DNA from: Pseudomonadota bacterium
GTDB taxonomy: Bacteria; Desulfobacterota; Desulfobacteria; Desulfobacterales; RPRI01
Direction of reading: 5' to 3'
Length of the DNA stretch: 64,000 nucleotides
Assembly (NCBI GenBank): GCA_018817425.1
Contig: JAHITX010000093.1
Coordinates: 1 to 64,000, forward strand
Translations under genes and position numbers: made by a program
In this document: one piece after another, positions 1 to 7,220 of the stretch
Layout: each line of letters begins with the position of its first letter
Numbering within the stretch: position 1 is the stretch's first letter
The notes under the pieces: generated by a model
The model's database searches: none
Told to the model about the DNA's origin: nothing
The model's input: the letters and a program-made list of their open reading frames with translations, nothing else

Positions 1-512
1 ACCCAAAGGGTTATTGTAAATGATCGTTAGCTCATGATCAGATGATATCGATTACCAACTTCCCAAGGATGGATAATCATGAGTCTGCGATCTAAAAGAG
101 AGCACACGGAAGCAGTCTATTTACGTTGTAAGAATAACAAACGCCAGTAAAAAACTGCAATTTTGGATGCTTGCAGTGCCAGTTAAAGTGGCACGGTAAA
201 CATGCCCTCAGGATTCTCAAGGGCTTTAGATGCAGGGCAGTCTGGTATTTAATCCCATTTTACTTTTATCATTATTACTGGAAACAAGCATTCCGTTAAC
301 ATTCAAATTTCCGATTGCGTTTATCAGTATTCATTTCCGATTGAATTGATGTAGGTTTATAAAAACTGCCACATACTACATTTCAGGAAGGATTACATAA
401 AAAAACAGAATTAATATTTTTCAAGATCGTAAAACCGCCAGAATCGCTGTCTTCACCTACAAAGAAATACTATCGGATTATTTGAAAAATGTTTATTACG
501 GATGGAAAGAAA
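1..512. other. Left-edge non-coding stretch
   Basis: No gene is supported here. Two small overlapping inverted repeats are visible: CTGCAA/TTGCAG at 155-176 and GTGCCA/TGGCAC at 176-194. The 11-bp string ATTTCCGATTG occurs twice (about 307-317 and 333-343). A diverged ~70-bp repeat shared with two other intergenic regions of the island occupies 320-391 and is listed separately. The stretch lies downstream of the minus-strand helicase gene and its attC-like stem-loop, so it would be the next cassette position or the island edge. Confidence 0.5.
320..391. repeat. Diverged ~70-bp repeat, copy 1
   Basis: Begins TTTATCA and ends TTTCAGGAAGG, with ATTTCCG and TTGAA in the first half. The same ordered blocks recur at 6971-7038 and more weakly at 14508-14574, all in non-coding DNA and in direct orientation. 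Similarity was judged by eye, and small gaps are needed to align the copies. Function is unknown; the copies bracket the two minus-strand defence modules. Confidence 0.45.
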
Positions 513-581
513 GTAAAACTGAGCTCACTGGATTTTGCGAAGCGTAGCGGAGTAAAAATCCAGTGCAGCGATTTGTTATAC
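513..581 (-). other. attC-like stem-loop after the helicase gene
   Basis: Read on the minus strand it starts GTATAAC (R''-like) and ends GTTTTAC (R'-like), 28 bases after the helicase stop codon. Between them an 11-bp perfect stem CACTGGATTTT/AAAATCCAGTG encloses a ~19-base loop. Next to the stem the 5' arm reads GCT-G-CACTGG and the 3' arm pairs as GCT-CACTGG, leaving one unpaired G on the 5' arm; an unpaired spacer separates this from the terminal pairs. A one-sided extrahelical base on the gene-proximal arm is the hallmark used by integron integrases to orient attC. The terminal R' is not a perfect GTTRRRY, and no integrase gene is in the window. Confidence 0.5.
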
Positions 582-609
582 GCTTTTTTCCTGCATAGAT
601 CAGGTTTGC

Positions 610-2535
610 TTATAGCTCTATCCCCATTTCGCCAAGGAATCTAGAAGGCTGCTTCGACCATCCAAAAACCTGTGCCGAGAAAGTCAGGGTCAGGCTTTCT
701 TGGGCGCGCGTAATCGCAACGAAGCAGTTCCGACGCTCCTCTTGCATTTCAAGGGATTTGTCGCCTTTCTTGACTGCGGCCCAACTTGGAAGCTGATCCT
801 CTACTAGGCCCATGAGATAGACATGCCCGAATTCCATCCCTTTTGATGCGTGGATAGTGAAACAAGGGATCGCTTCGGGCGGTTTCGGTGGTGTCTTGGA
901 GGTTAGATCGAGTTCATGAAGCAACTGGTGCAAGCTTATATCCTCGCCCTCGAATTTTTTTGTTATTTCGGCCAAAAGCATATTCCAGACCTCTCGTTCC
1001 TCCTCGAATTCGTTGAAGGCGTTCTCATCCGGTCGCGATGTTTGCTGGCAGGCTACCGCCCATTTCAAAAGTTTGTCTGCGAAGTCTCTATAATTCAGCG
1101 AGTTAAGAAGCGGTTTGATGTCGGTTTCGAGCAGTCGCCGCGTTTCTTTTTCCAAAACCTCGCGGCGCTTCACTTCGTCAAGCCAGGAACGTAGTAAGGC
1201 AATTCCGTCCGCAGATGCGCGGGAAAGGACCGGTGCCAGCTCAATGCTGATGCCATCCAGTTCATAAAACGCCTTGGAAAGCCGTGCGAGCGACTGCTTG
1301 TCTTCCGTTGAGTTCACCAAACGAAGTATGGCGTGCAGCATCCTCAAGGGAGCGCTTTTGAATTCATTCTTGCGGGCAGCGTAATAAACAGGAATCCCGG
1401 CTTCCTCAAGTTTTCGTCCGGCCAAGTCCAGAAGCTTTTTTGTCCGTGCGAGTACTACGCTGTCTTTACACTCTTCGGTGTTCCTTTGTGATATGTCTTG
1501 CGCGATCCACCCGGCTTCCTCATCTACCGAGTTGAAACGGAACACCCGCACGATATCGCCGCTTTCACCCTGCTTGACCGCTTTCAAAGGCTTTTTGCCA
1601 GCGGATCTGTTGAGATTTTTTTCAATCAGCGCGTTGGCCAATTCGATGACAAGCGGTGGGCAGCGGTAGTTTTCCGGTAGCTGCAACTCAGAGACACCAA
1701 AATCATCGCGCAACGCCTGTATTCTTTTGGGGCTAGCGCCATTCCATTGGTAAATAATCTGATCATCATCAGCCACGACAAACAACGTAGACGGGTCGGG
1801 CTGCGCTATATGTGAAAGAATCCGATATTGGGAATGGTTGGTGTCTTGAAATTCATCAACAAGTATGTGCTTAAAAACCTTTCGGATATGTTTGACGAGG
1901 AATGGGTATTTTCCAAGAAGGTCGAGCGACTCAGCTATCAGACTTGGAAAATCGAGGGAATTAGTCCTTCGCAATGCTTCTCTGTAAGCGGTATAGACCC
2001 GAGCCAATGGAATGGCATTATCTACGTTGGCCTGCTGAAGCATTACTTCCGCCTTATCTATTGGAACGCACTGTTCAAGAAGCCGTGTGACTGCGGGCAG
2101 GAGCTGACCGGCCTTGAAATGATCAGGGAACGAGTAGGCCAAGTCTTTTTTGAGCTGCCCAAGAACATCATCAAGCAACGCTTCTCGGTCGGCGTCGTTT
2201 GATAGAATCTGAAAGTCTGGGCGAAAGTCGAGATGGTTGCCATGCTGCTGGAGCAACTCAGCCGTATAAGAATGGAAGGTTGTGAGGCGCACACGGGCAA
2301 ATTCTTTTGGTACCAGTTTTTCAACCCTGCCACGCATCTCAGCTGCGGCCTTGTTGGTGAAAGTAAGCGCCAAAATTCGAAAATGCTGACCTGCGGATTC
2401 CTCTAGAATTCGAGCGATACGATTAGTCAGAACCCGAGTTTTACCCGAGCCAGGACCGGCCAATACAAGGAGAGGCCCATTGTCCCATAGTACAGCCTCT
2501 CGCTGGTTTTCGTTAAGCGTGGACAGATCAATCAT
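610..2535 (-). CDS. gajB: UvrD/Rep-type superfamily 1 helicase, GajB-like
   Basis: A 641-aa SF1A DNA helicase. Visible motifs in order: Walker A GPGSGKT (27-33), motif Ia LTFTNKAAAEM (57-67), Walker B DEFQDT (227-232), motif III DDDQIIYQWNGA (257-268), motif IV PENYRCP (288-294), motif V TIHASKGMEF (about 560) and motif VI VAITRAQESL (about 608). Its start is 5 bp after the stop of the OLD-family nuclease gene, so the two are surely co-expressed. An OLD-family nuclease followed by a UvrD-like helicase is the signature of Gabija defence, where GajB is thought to sense or unwind DNA ends and activate GajA. At 641 aa it is longer than the ~500-aa GajB of the best-studied system, so it may be a fuller helicase or a Gabija subtype. 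An attC-like stem-loop follows 28 bp after the stop. Confidence 0.85.
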   Translation of the reverse strand: MIDLSTLNENQREAVLWDNGPLLVLAGPGSGKTRVLTNRIARILEESAGQHFRILALTFTNKAAAEMRGRVEKLVPKEFARVRLTTFHSYTAELLQQHGNHLDFRPDFQILSNDADREALLDDVLGQLKKDLAYSFPDHFKAGQLLPAVTRLLEQCVPIDKAEVMLQQANVDNAIPLARVYTAYREALRRTNSLDFPSLIAESLDLLGKYPFLVKHIRKVFKHILVDEFQDTNHSQYRILSHIAQPDPSTLFVVADDDQIIYQWNGASPKRIQALRDDFGVSELQLPENYRCPPLVIELANALIEKNLNRSAGKKPLKAVKQGESGDIVRVFRFNSVDEEAGWIAQDISQRNTEECKDSVVLARTKKLLDLAGRKLEEAGIPVYYAARKNEFKSAPLRMLHAILRLVNSTEDKQSLARLSKAFYELDGISIELAPVLSRASADGIALLRSWLDEVKRREVLEKETRRLLETDIKPLLNSLNYRDFADKLLKWAVACQQTSRPDENAFNEFEEEREVWNMLLAEITKKFEGEDISLHQLLHELDLTSKTPPKPPEAIPCFTIHASKGMEFGHVYLMGLVEDQLPSWAAVKKGDKSLEMQEERRNCFVAITRAQESLTLTFSAQVFGWSKQPSRFLGEMGIEL

Positions 2536-2540
2536 TGCTA

Positions 2541-4268
2541 TTAGTCTCCGGCCAGTTGGACGACACGGGAAATGATGTCCTTGATTGTTTGGGGGATAGC
2601 TCCGACTCCGCGTTGCTTGACTTCAGTCGCCAATACCTGAGCAAAAGCCGGTTTGCCTCCAGCATTTTTGATGGCCGCCTTTATCATGAGCTTCGTTACT
2701 TTTGCGGCATCGCCCCCCGCTTCAGTTGGAATCTGGCCTTTACGGGTTTGTGATACCATGCTTTCGATAAACGCTTGATACCCATTGTGCCAGAATTCAT
2801 GTTCAATATCGTGATGAGCCAAAGTCCGTGCTCTGTCGGCGAGGCTTTCCCCTGCCGCAAGATGGTTGTTTGCACGGTTAACATAATCAGTTCCAGCCGG
2901 GTCTCCGTCCGCCATTAAGAACCACTGAACACCTAGTGCCTTGGCGAATTTGATCAACGGCTCACCTTTTTCAATAGCTTGGCTTATTTCCAAAATGGAG
3001 AAGCTGACTTGATCTTGGGAATGTCCCATTATGTCAAACAGTAACGGTAAAAGGTGATAATCCGATTCGCCTTCTACAAGAAGCCAGCAGCGAGAAAACA
3101 AATAGTGTCCTTTGGAAAGGCAGATATTGTAGTTAATAGCCTGAAGCTCTCGTTCTGAAAACGTACCGTCCGCAGCACGGCCAATTTTTGTTTCCCCATT
3201 ATTCTTATGCAGCCTACGTAGCGCGGTAACCGGAACCCTCGATATTAGGTCTCCTGAATGGCTCGTCACGAGAATTTGTCCGGTCATCTCCTTTAAAAAT
3301 GATCCTAACGACCGAATAGCTGAAGGATGCAGATGAGCTTCAGGTTCTTCCAAAGCCAGCAGAGGGGAAGATTCTGGTGCATAAGCTTCAGCCAGATTGG
3401 CGACTGTGAAGGCTTGAAAGAGCATTAATACAGCAAGGCTCTGCGTTCCTTCTCCATGTCGGTGTAAGGGGAGCTTTGCTCCGTAACACGACTTCAAATG
3501 AACCTGGATTTTCCCGACCATGTCGAAGACACGGGTTGGGATTGCCTCTAAAACCACAGGATTATCTGAATCCAGTGGGACAAGCAGCTTGGCATCGGCG
3601 ATTCTGTTTGTGACTTCAGTCAATCCCTCGTTCGCGCCAATTACGGAAGCGTTAACTTCCTGAAGCATTTCCTCTATCCTTTCGCGCTGTTCGTCTGGCA
3701 ATTGAATGGATTTCAGAAAACCGCTCCAGAATTGACCACGTGGTCCGAACTCCTGGGAGGCATTACGAATTGCGGAAAGAAAAAAGAGTGGCACAAAACG
3801 TGAAACCAGATTGAGTGGGGTTGCGTTTTTGAGATGTAGTTCCGCACCATTATTATCTAAGAATGCCCATTTGGTTTCAAACGATCCTGATTCCGCTTCG
3901 TAATTCCCATTCGCCTGCAACCTGATATGGTTCAGGCCATTTCCCATATCTAACTGGATCACTTCATCCAGTTGCTGGGAGATTGTATCTGGCCATTCAT
4001 CTACTTGTTCCTCGGCGAAATGCAAAATGATGGAAATGGGCTCAGCGGTTTGGGGTGTTGCAGTAGAGTCTTTCAGATGAAAATCGTATTCTGTGAAACG
4101 GCCATCATGGCGTACGCCGAAACCGCGCGTCAGCACAAGCCTCAATGCCTCCAGCACCGTTGATTTACCGGTGTTGTTTTCCCCGATGAGCACCGTCAGG
4201 TTGTCAAGTGGCAGATGTAGCGAGCGGATGCCACGGAAGTTTTGTATTTTGATCTCAATTAGTTTCAT
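2541..4268 (-). CDS. gajA: OLD-family ATPase/TOPRIM endonuclease, GajA-like
   Basis: A 575-aa protein with an ABC-type ATPase fused to a TOPRIM nuclease. The N-terminus reads as a SMC/OLD domain with Walker A GENNTGKST (29-37), a signature-like HGEGTQSLAVL (271-281), Walker B LALEEPEAHLHP (304-315) and a switch histidine in TSHSGDL (near 337). The TOPRIM part shows the acidic VEGESD (398-403) and the metal-binding DGDPAGTD (454-461). Length and layout match class 2 OLD proteins and GajA (about 578 aa), which nick or cleave DNA and are restrained by ATP. It starts 21 bp after the small SAP-like gene and ends 5 bp before the helicase gene. To the eye gajA and gajB are more G+C-rich than the two genes upstream, which hints that the operon was assembled from different sources. 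Confidence 0.87.
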   Translation of the reverse strand: MKLIEIKIQNFRGIRSLHLPLDNLTVLIGENNTGKSTVLEALRLVLTRGFGVRHDGRFTEYDFHLKDSTATPQTAEPISIILHFAEEQVDEWPDTISQQLDEVIQLDMGNGLNHIRLQANGNYEAESGSFETKWAFLDNNGAELHLKNATPLNLVSRFVPLFFLSAIRNASQEFGPRGQFWSGFLKSIQLPDEQRERIEEMLQEVNASVIGANEGLTEVTNRIADAKLLVPLDSDNPVVLEAIPTRVFDMVGKIQVHLKSCYGAKLPLHRHGEGTQSLAVLMLFQAFTVANLAEAYAPESSPLLALEEPEAHLHPSAIRSLGSFLKEMTGQILVTSHSGDLISRVPVTALRRLHKNNGETKIGRAADGTFSERELQAINYNICLSKGHYLFSRCWLLVEGESDYHLLPLLFDIMGHSQDQVSFSILEISQAIEKGEPLIKFAKALGVQWFLMADGDPAGTDYVNRANNHLAAGESLADRARTLAHHDIEHEFWHNGYQAFIESMVSQTRKGQIPTEAGGDAAKVTKLMIKAAIKNAGGKPAFAQVLATEVKQRGVGAIPQTIKDIISRVVQLAGD

Positions 4269-4289
4269 AAACTCAGTTCCAAATAAGAC

Positions 4290-4697
4290 TTACTGTTCCT
4301 CTCCTATTGATTTATTTTGTATTGCAGCAGAGCGAAGTTTGAAGCCGATAGTTGATTCTATAATTTTTTCCTTTAGTTGATCAATTTTATCTGATTTTTG
4401 GACATGGATATCAACGATTTTTGATAGTGCTGTCAGTTCTTTTTTTGTTTTACAATGCTGGTTTAGATATTCTAAACCTTTTTCGCGGCTTTGAAATGAA
4501 TTTAGATCTGATTTTACTTTTAAATAATCAATATCGGAGGGTATAGATTTTTCAGAAGTTGATTTATTTTTAATAATATCAACTTTTATTGTAGCTTTAC
4601 CGGACGATATATCAGCAAGTTCTACTTCGCTAAATTTTTCCAATTCTTTAGCGAGGATATCAAATATCTTGCTAATAGTGTTTTTACTCTTTTTCAT
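4290..4697 (-). CDS. Small SAP/HeH-like protein between parA and gajA
   Basis: About 135 aa starting at the ATG at 4697, 7 bp after the stop of the ParA gene; upstream in-frame starts would lie inside parA and are rejected. The N-terminal half is lysine-rich with predicted helix and a short hydrophilic linker. The last ~55 residues, from KKELTALSKIVDIHVQKSDK to IGFKLRSAAIQN, have the spacing of a SAP/Rho-N-like helix-extension-helix, a small nucleic-acid-binding fold. I do not recognise a named family. Position directly after a ParA ATPase suggests the DNA-binding partner of ParA (ParB-like role), or an adaptor that links ParA to the GajA/GajB pair 21 bp downstream. A+T-rich like parA. Confidence 0.7.
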   Translation of the reverse strand: MKKSKNTISKIFDILAKELEKFSEVELADISSGKATIKVDIIKNKSTSEKSIPSDIDYLKVKSDLNSFQSREKGLEYLNQHCKTKKELTALSKIVDIHVQKSDKIDQLKEKIIESTIGFKLRSAAIQNKSIGEEQ

Positions 4698-4704
4698 AAA
4701 AACC

Positions 4705-5628
4705 TCATATTCCCGATTTATCAATAAATTCTGTAACAAATTTTTCAATTTCTTTAACCACATCAGCATAAGTTCCAGCAGAATAGTTATTAAGAACAAC
4801 AGGAACCCCATACTGTGGCGCATCCGAAAAAATTGTTTTATTTTCTCTAATATACTCATCAAACACTGGTATGCCCAACTTTTTTGTCTGACTAATATAT
4901 GGACGAAGGGCAGAAATTGGTTTGCCATTATTTATTTGAATCATTGTAAAAACAACTCCTAGTATTTCAGGATCAATTTTTTCATCTGGTTCATCATCTG
5001 CTATATCCACATATTCGTTGAAATCAGATACTAACTGATCTAAACTACGCTTCAAATAATCTATTCCTAATGTAGAAAGATAGTCTGGCTTGGCGGGTAT
5101 TAAAATATTATCACTTGCTACAATTGCTGTCTTTGTCACAACATTAAAATTAGGGGGACAATCTATTAGTATGAGATCATATTTTTCATCATCTATCTGC
5201 CGAATACCATTTGTTAATCTTTTATGGACCCTCAAAAAATTTTTTTTACTTTGTTTTAGGCTTGCCCCACCTAATTCAGTTGCTAATTCCAAATCAACAT
5301 TAATCAAACCCAGATGTGATGGAATTAAATCAAGTTTTCCTTTGCCACTCAATTTTGTGGATACATTTTTCGGTGAAAAAATTAGGTCGGTCAAATTCGA
5401 AGGAGAACCGTCTGAAAAAGAATCAAACCAATATTTAATTGTTTTTAAGGTTGAAAAATGTTTCTTCCATTCTTCAGGTTTTATGAATGAAAAGGTTAAG
5501 CTCGCTTGAGGATCAAGGTCAATCATAAGGACATTGTATCCCCTCCACGAAAGTTCCGCAGATAGATTTGCTGTTGTGGTAGTTTTGCCAACACCGCCTT
5601 TGTAATTTATGACTGACACAACATACAT
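4705..5628 (-). CDS. parA: ParA/MinD-family partition ATPase
   Basis: 307 aa. Deviant Walker A KGGVGKT at 10-16 with the signature lysine at 11, A' motif DLDPQ at 37-41, and Walker B LILIDCPP with D156. These define ParA-family ATPases that form ATP-dependent dimers and bind DNA non-specifically. There is no N-terminal HTH, so it is a type Ib/Soj-like short form. The gene opens a tightly packed run: SAP-like protein 7 bp later, then gajA and gajB. AGGAGG lies just upstream of the ATG. An attC-like element ends 36 bp before the start codon, so the leader is very short. Classical use is plasmid or island segregation; here co-transcription with a Gabija pair suggests either a stabiliser of the element or an extra component of the defence system. 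Confidence 0.88.
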   Translation of the reverse strand: MYVVSVINYKGGVGKTTTTANLSAELSWRGYNVLMIDLDPQASLTFSFIKPEEWKKHFSTLKTIKYWFDSFSDGSPSNLTDLIFSPKNVSTKLSGKGKLDLIPSHLGLINVDLELATELGGASLKQSKKNFLRVHKRLTNGIRQIDDEKYDLILIDCPPNFNVVTKTAIVASDNILIPAKPDYLSTLGIDYLKRSLDQLVSDFNEYVDIADDEPDEKIDPEILGVVFTMIQINNGKPISALRPYISQTKKLGIPVFDEYIRENKTIFSDAPQYGVPVVLNNYSAGTYADVVKEIEKFVTEFIDKSGI

Positions 5629-5664
5629 TGTATTGATCCTCCTTTTAATAGGTTTTTTTGAAAA

Positions 5665-5761
5665 GTCTAACCCGGCTCACCGGCTGCCAAGGCCAAGTTG
5701 TGGGCTGCCAAGTTTGCACGGAGATACGGCCTTGGCAGTCCGTATGCAGTCGATGTTTATG
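5665..5761 (-). other. attC-like stem-loop between the zinc-ribbon gene and parA
   Basis: On the minus strand it begins CATAAAC, overlapping the TAA stop of the zinc-ribbon gene, and ends GTTAGAC, a perfect match to the integron R' consensus GTTRRRY. An 11-bp perfect stem CTGCCAAGGCC/GGCCTTGGCAG lies between. Flanking it the 5' arm reads CGG-A-CTGCC and the 3' arm pairs as CGG-CTGCC, leaving one unpaired A on the gene-proximal arm, the same side as in the element at 513-581. The 97-bp size is within the usual attC range. The parA start follows only 36 bp after the R' end, as in gene cassettes. It could instead be a plain stem-loop terminator, but it lacks a T-run. Confidence 0.55.
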
Positions 5762-6716
5762 CAATATCGTTCTCCTGTTTAGCTAAGTGAGGTAGGGTTG
5801 CTCTAATGGTTGCTTTTAAATCTTGTCCAGCTTTCGGTAAGTTGTCTTTATCCCACATGATAGTAAGATGGTGATTGGTGTCAAAATGGGTTTTGGTAGT
5901 ATCAAATTTGTCTTTTTCACAGATATAAATTACTGGTTTGCCTAGCCCTTCTGCATATCCAGCTTCCCAGTAAGCCCCAGGATTGTCGTGAGTTAAGTCT
6001 GCTACTAGAAAATCCGATGATTGAATCTCAACCCTTAACCTATCGTCGATAAGACCAGCTTTCGGTGTGTCATCAAGTCGAAGAAGTTCGAAACCAGCCT
6101 GTTTGGCACATGGTTTCAGAATTTCGGCCAAGAGTTGATCAAGAAGTGGATCGCCAAACTTCATGGCTATGAACCCCTTTTTATAGGTTGCTCCACCACG
6201 GCACAACTCTTCGTAATAATTCCAGCCATCAAAAGAGAGGGTAATATCCGCTGTAATTGGTTCGCTCATGGCGTCATCGTTCAGATATCCATTAACAAGA
6301 TCAGCCTTAAACAGGTGTTTAAGGACAAGCCCGAATCCTTCATCGGTCTTGGCACCTATTATTGAACGATGGGTTGCCGGTGTGATTAATACTGTTTCAC
6401 CTGGCCCTTCGATATTCTCAGCAAGCCAACGTATGAAAAGATCGGCCTGTTCCCTTGGCGTTGGCAATGGACGTTTAAGAATCTCATCCACGGTATGGGG
6501 GTTAATTTCTGGAACCACGTTGTTCTGCTGCATGGTCCTGATTGCATGGCTGATCTTGTTGCTTCCGTCCTTGTTATTTATCAGTGTCTTTGGAAGAAAA
6601 GTGACAAGAATAGATGAAAGAATGAATTCGCCGCATAATGTACAACGGAATTGCCTTGAATTCATACTCGCAACATCTTCTATCGCAGAACCACAGACTG
6701 GGCAAAGTTTTGACAT
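5757..6716 (-). CDS. Zinc-ribbon protein with nucleoside deoxyribosyltransferase/TIR-like C-terminal domain
   Basis: 319 aa. The N-terminus carries a zinc ribbon, C5-P-V-C8 and C25-T-L-C28. The middle (about 50-170) has no family I recognise. The C-terminal ~135 residues follow the nucleoside 2-deoxyribosyltransferase pattern: GFIAMKFG strand, then ADLTHDNPGAYWEAGYAEGL with D240, N245 and E251, followed by GKPVIYI. In that fold the acidic residues act on N-glycosidic bonds of nucleosides, and related TIR domains cleave NAD. AGGAG sits 6-7 bases before the ATG. The gene is followed by an attC-like site overlapping its stop and preceded by a long leader hairpin. Location in a defence island makes a nucleotide- or NAD-directed effector a reasonable inference, but the substrate cannot be read from sequence. 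Confidence 0.75.
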   Translation of the reverse strand: MSKLCPVCGSAIEDVASMNSRQFRCTLCGEFILSSILVTFLPKTLINNKDGSNKISHAIRTMQQNNVVPEINPHTVDEILKRPLPTPREQADLFIRWLAENIEGPGETVLITPATHRSIIGAKTDEGFGLVLKHLFKADLVNGYLNDDAMSEPITADITLSFDGWNYYEELCRGGATYKKGFIAMKFGDPLLDQLLAEILKPCAKQAGFELLRLDDTPKAGLIDDRLRVEIQSSDFLVADLTHDNPGAYWEAGYAEGLGKPVIYICEKDKFDTTKTHFDTNHHLTIMWDKDNLPKAGQDLKATIRATLPHLAKQENDIA

Positions 6717-6741
6717 GATTCTTTTCTCCTATGTGCAGAAT

Positions 6742-6786
6742 GCGGCGTTGACCCAGGCCATTGGCACCGTCTGGGGTCAACGCCGC
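6742..6786 (-). promoter_or_regulatory. Leader hairpin of the zinc-ribbon gene
   Basis: A perfect 13-bp inverted repeat, GCGGCGTTGACCC and GGGTCAACGCCGC, separated by 19 bases, ends 26 bases upstream of the start codon and immediately before the Shine-Dalgarno region. The stem is much more G+C-rich than the surrounding DNA. It could regulate translation, mark an operator, or be a damaged recombination site; CAATAAC lies just beyond it on the minus strand, but no matching GTT-type partner is found. Confidence 0.5.
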
Positions 6787-7220
6787 CAACAAGTTATTGA
6801 ATAGTTTCTGTTTAGTAACGGAAATTCAGAATATTAAATATCCAAATATAAGTTATTAAGATATATATGATATAACTGTATATCAAACTTGTTCAATATT
6901 CATTTTATGGTCTTAGAAGGAAACTGTTCAATAATGGTAGTTTCTTTTTTAAGGTTAACTTCGAGTTTTATTTATCATGATTTCCGTTTGAAATCTACAA
7001 GTTTAATGAGAATGTGCAATCTATTGCTTTCAGGAAGGAAGAAATTCACAAAATAAAAAGCACACCAAGATCAAAGCAACTCCCTCATACATTCTTCTTA
7101 TCAAAGGTTTGGGTGAAGCTGGATTATGTAAAAAATATCTAAATAAATGAACTGCTGGAATCAGGTTCTTTGGCAAGCGTATCATAATTTGTGTTCTTCT
7201 TCAGGAAAAACGCTGTACAA
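6787..7220. other. A+T-rich intergenic region
   Basis: No gene seen. The part nearest the zinc-ribbon gene is very A+T-rich and should hold its promoter, though no convincing -35/-10 pair stands out. Copy 2 of the ~70-bp repeat lies at 6971-7038. The end near 7220 is the 3' side of the hydrolase gene; no obvious terminator is seen there. Confidence 0.5.
6971..7038. repeat. Diverged ~70-bp repeat, copy 2
   Basis: Begins TTTATCATGATTTCCG and ends TTTCAGGAAGG. It aligns with 320-391 (TTTATCA, ATTTCCG, TTGAA, TTTCAGGAAGG) and with 14508-14574 (CATGATTT, GAAATCTAC, CAATGA, CAGGAAG). It sits between the zinc-ribbon gene and the methyltransferase operon. Confidence 0.5.

Noticed and set aside
133-188. 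A third attC-like element in the left-edge region (GTTATTC and TTTAAC-type ends on the minus strand)
   Set aside because: The arms pair only over CTGCAA/TTGCAG, the flanks do not align, and no gene precedes it.
4698-4928. Longer start for the SAP-like protein
   Set aside because: It would run through the 3' end of parA; the ATG at 4697 fits the operon spacing.
6742-6801. The leader hairpin plus CAATAAC read as an attC site
   Set aside because: A matching GTT-type end on the other side of the stem is absent in both orientations.
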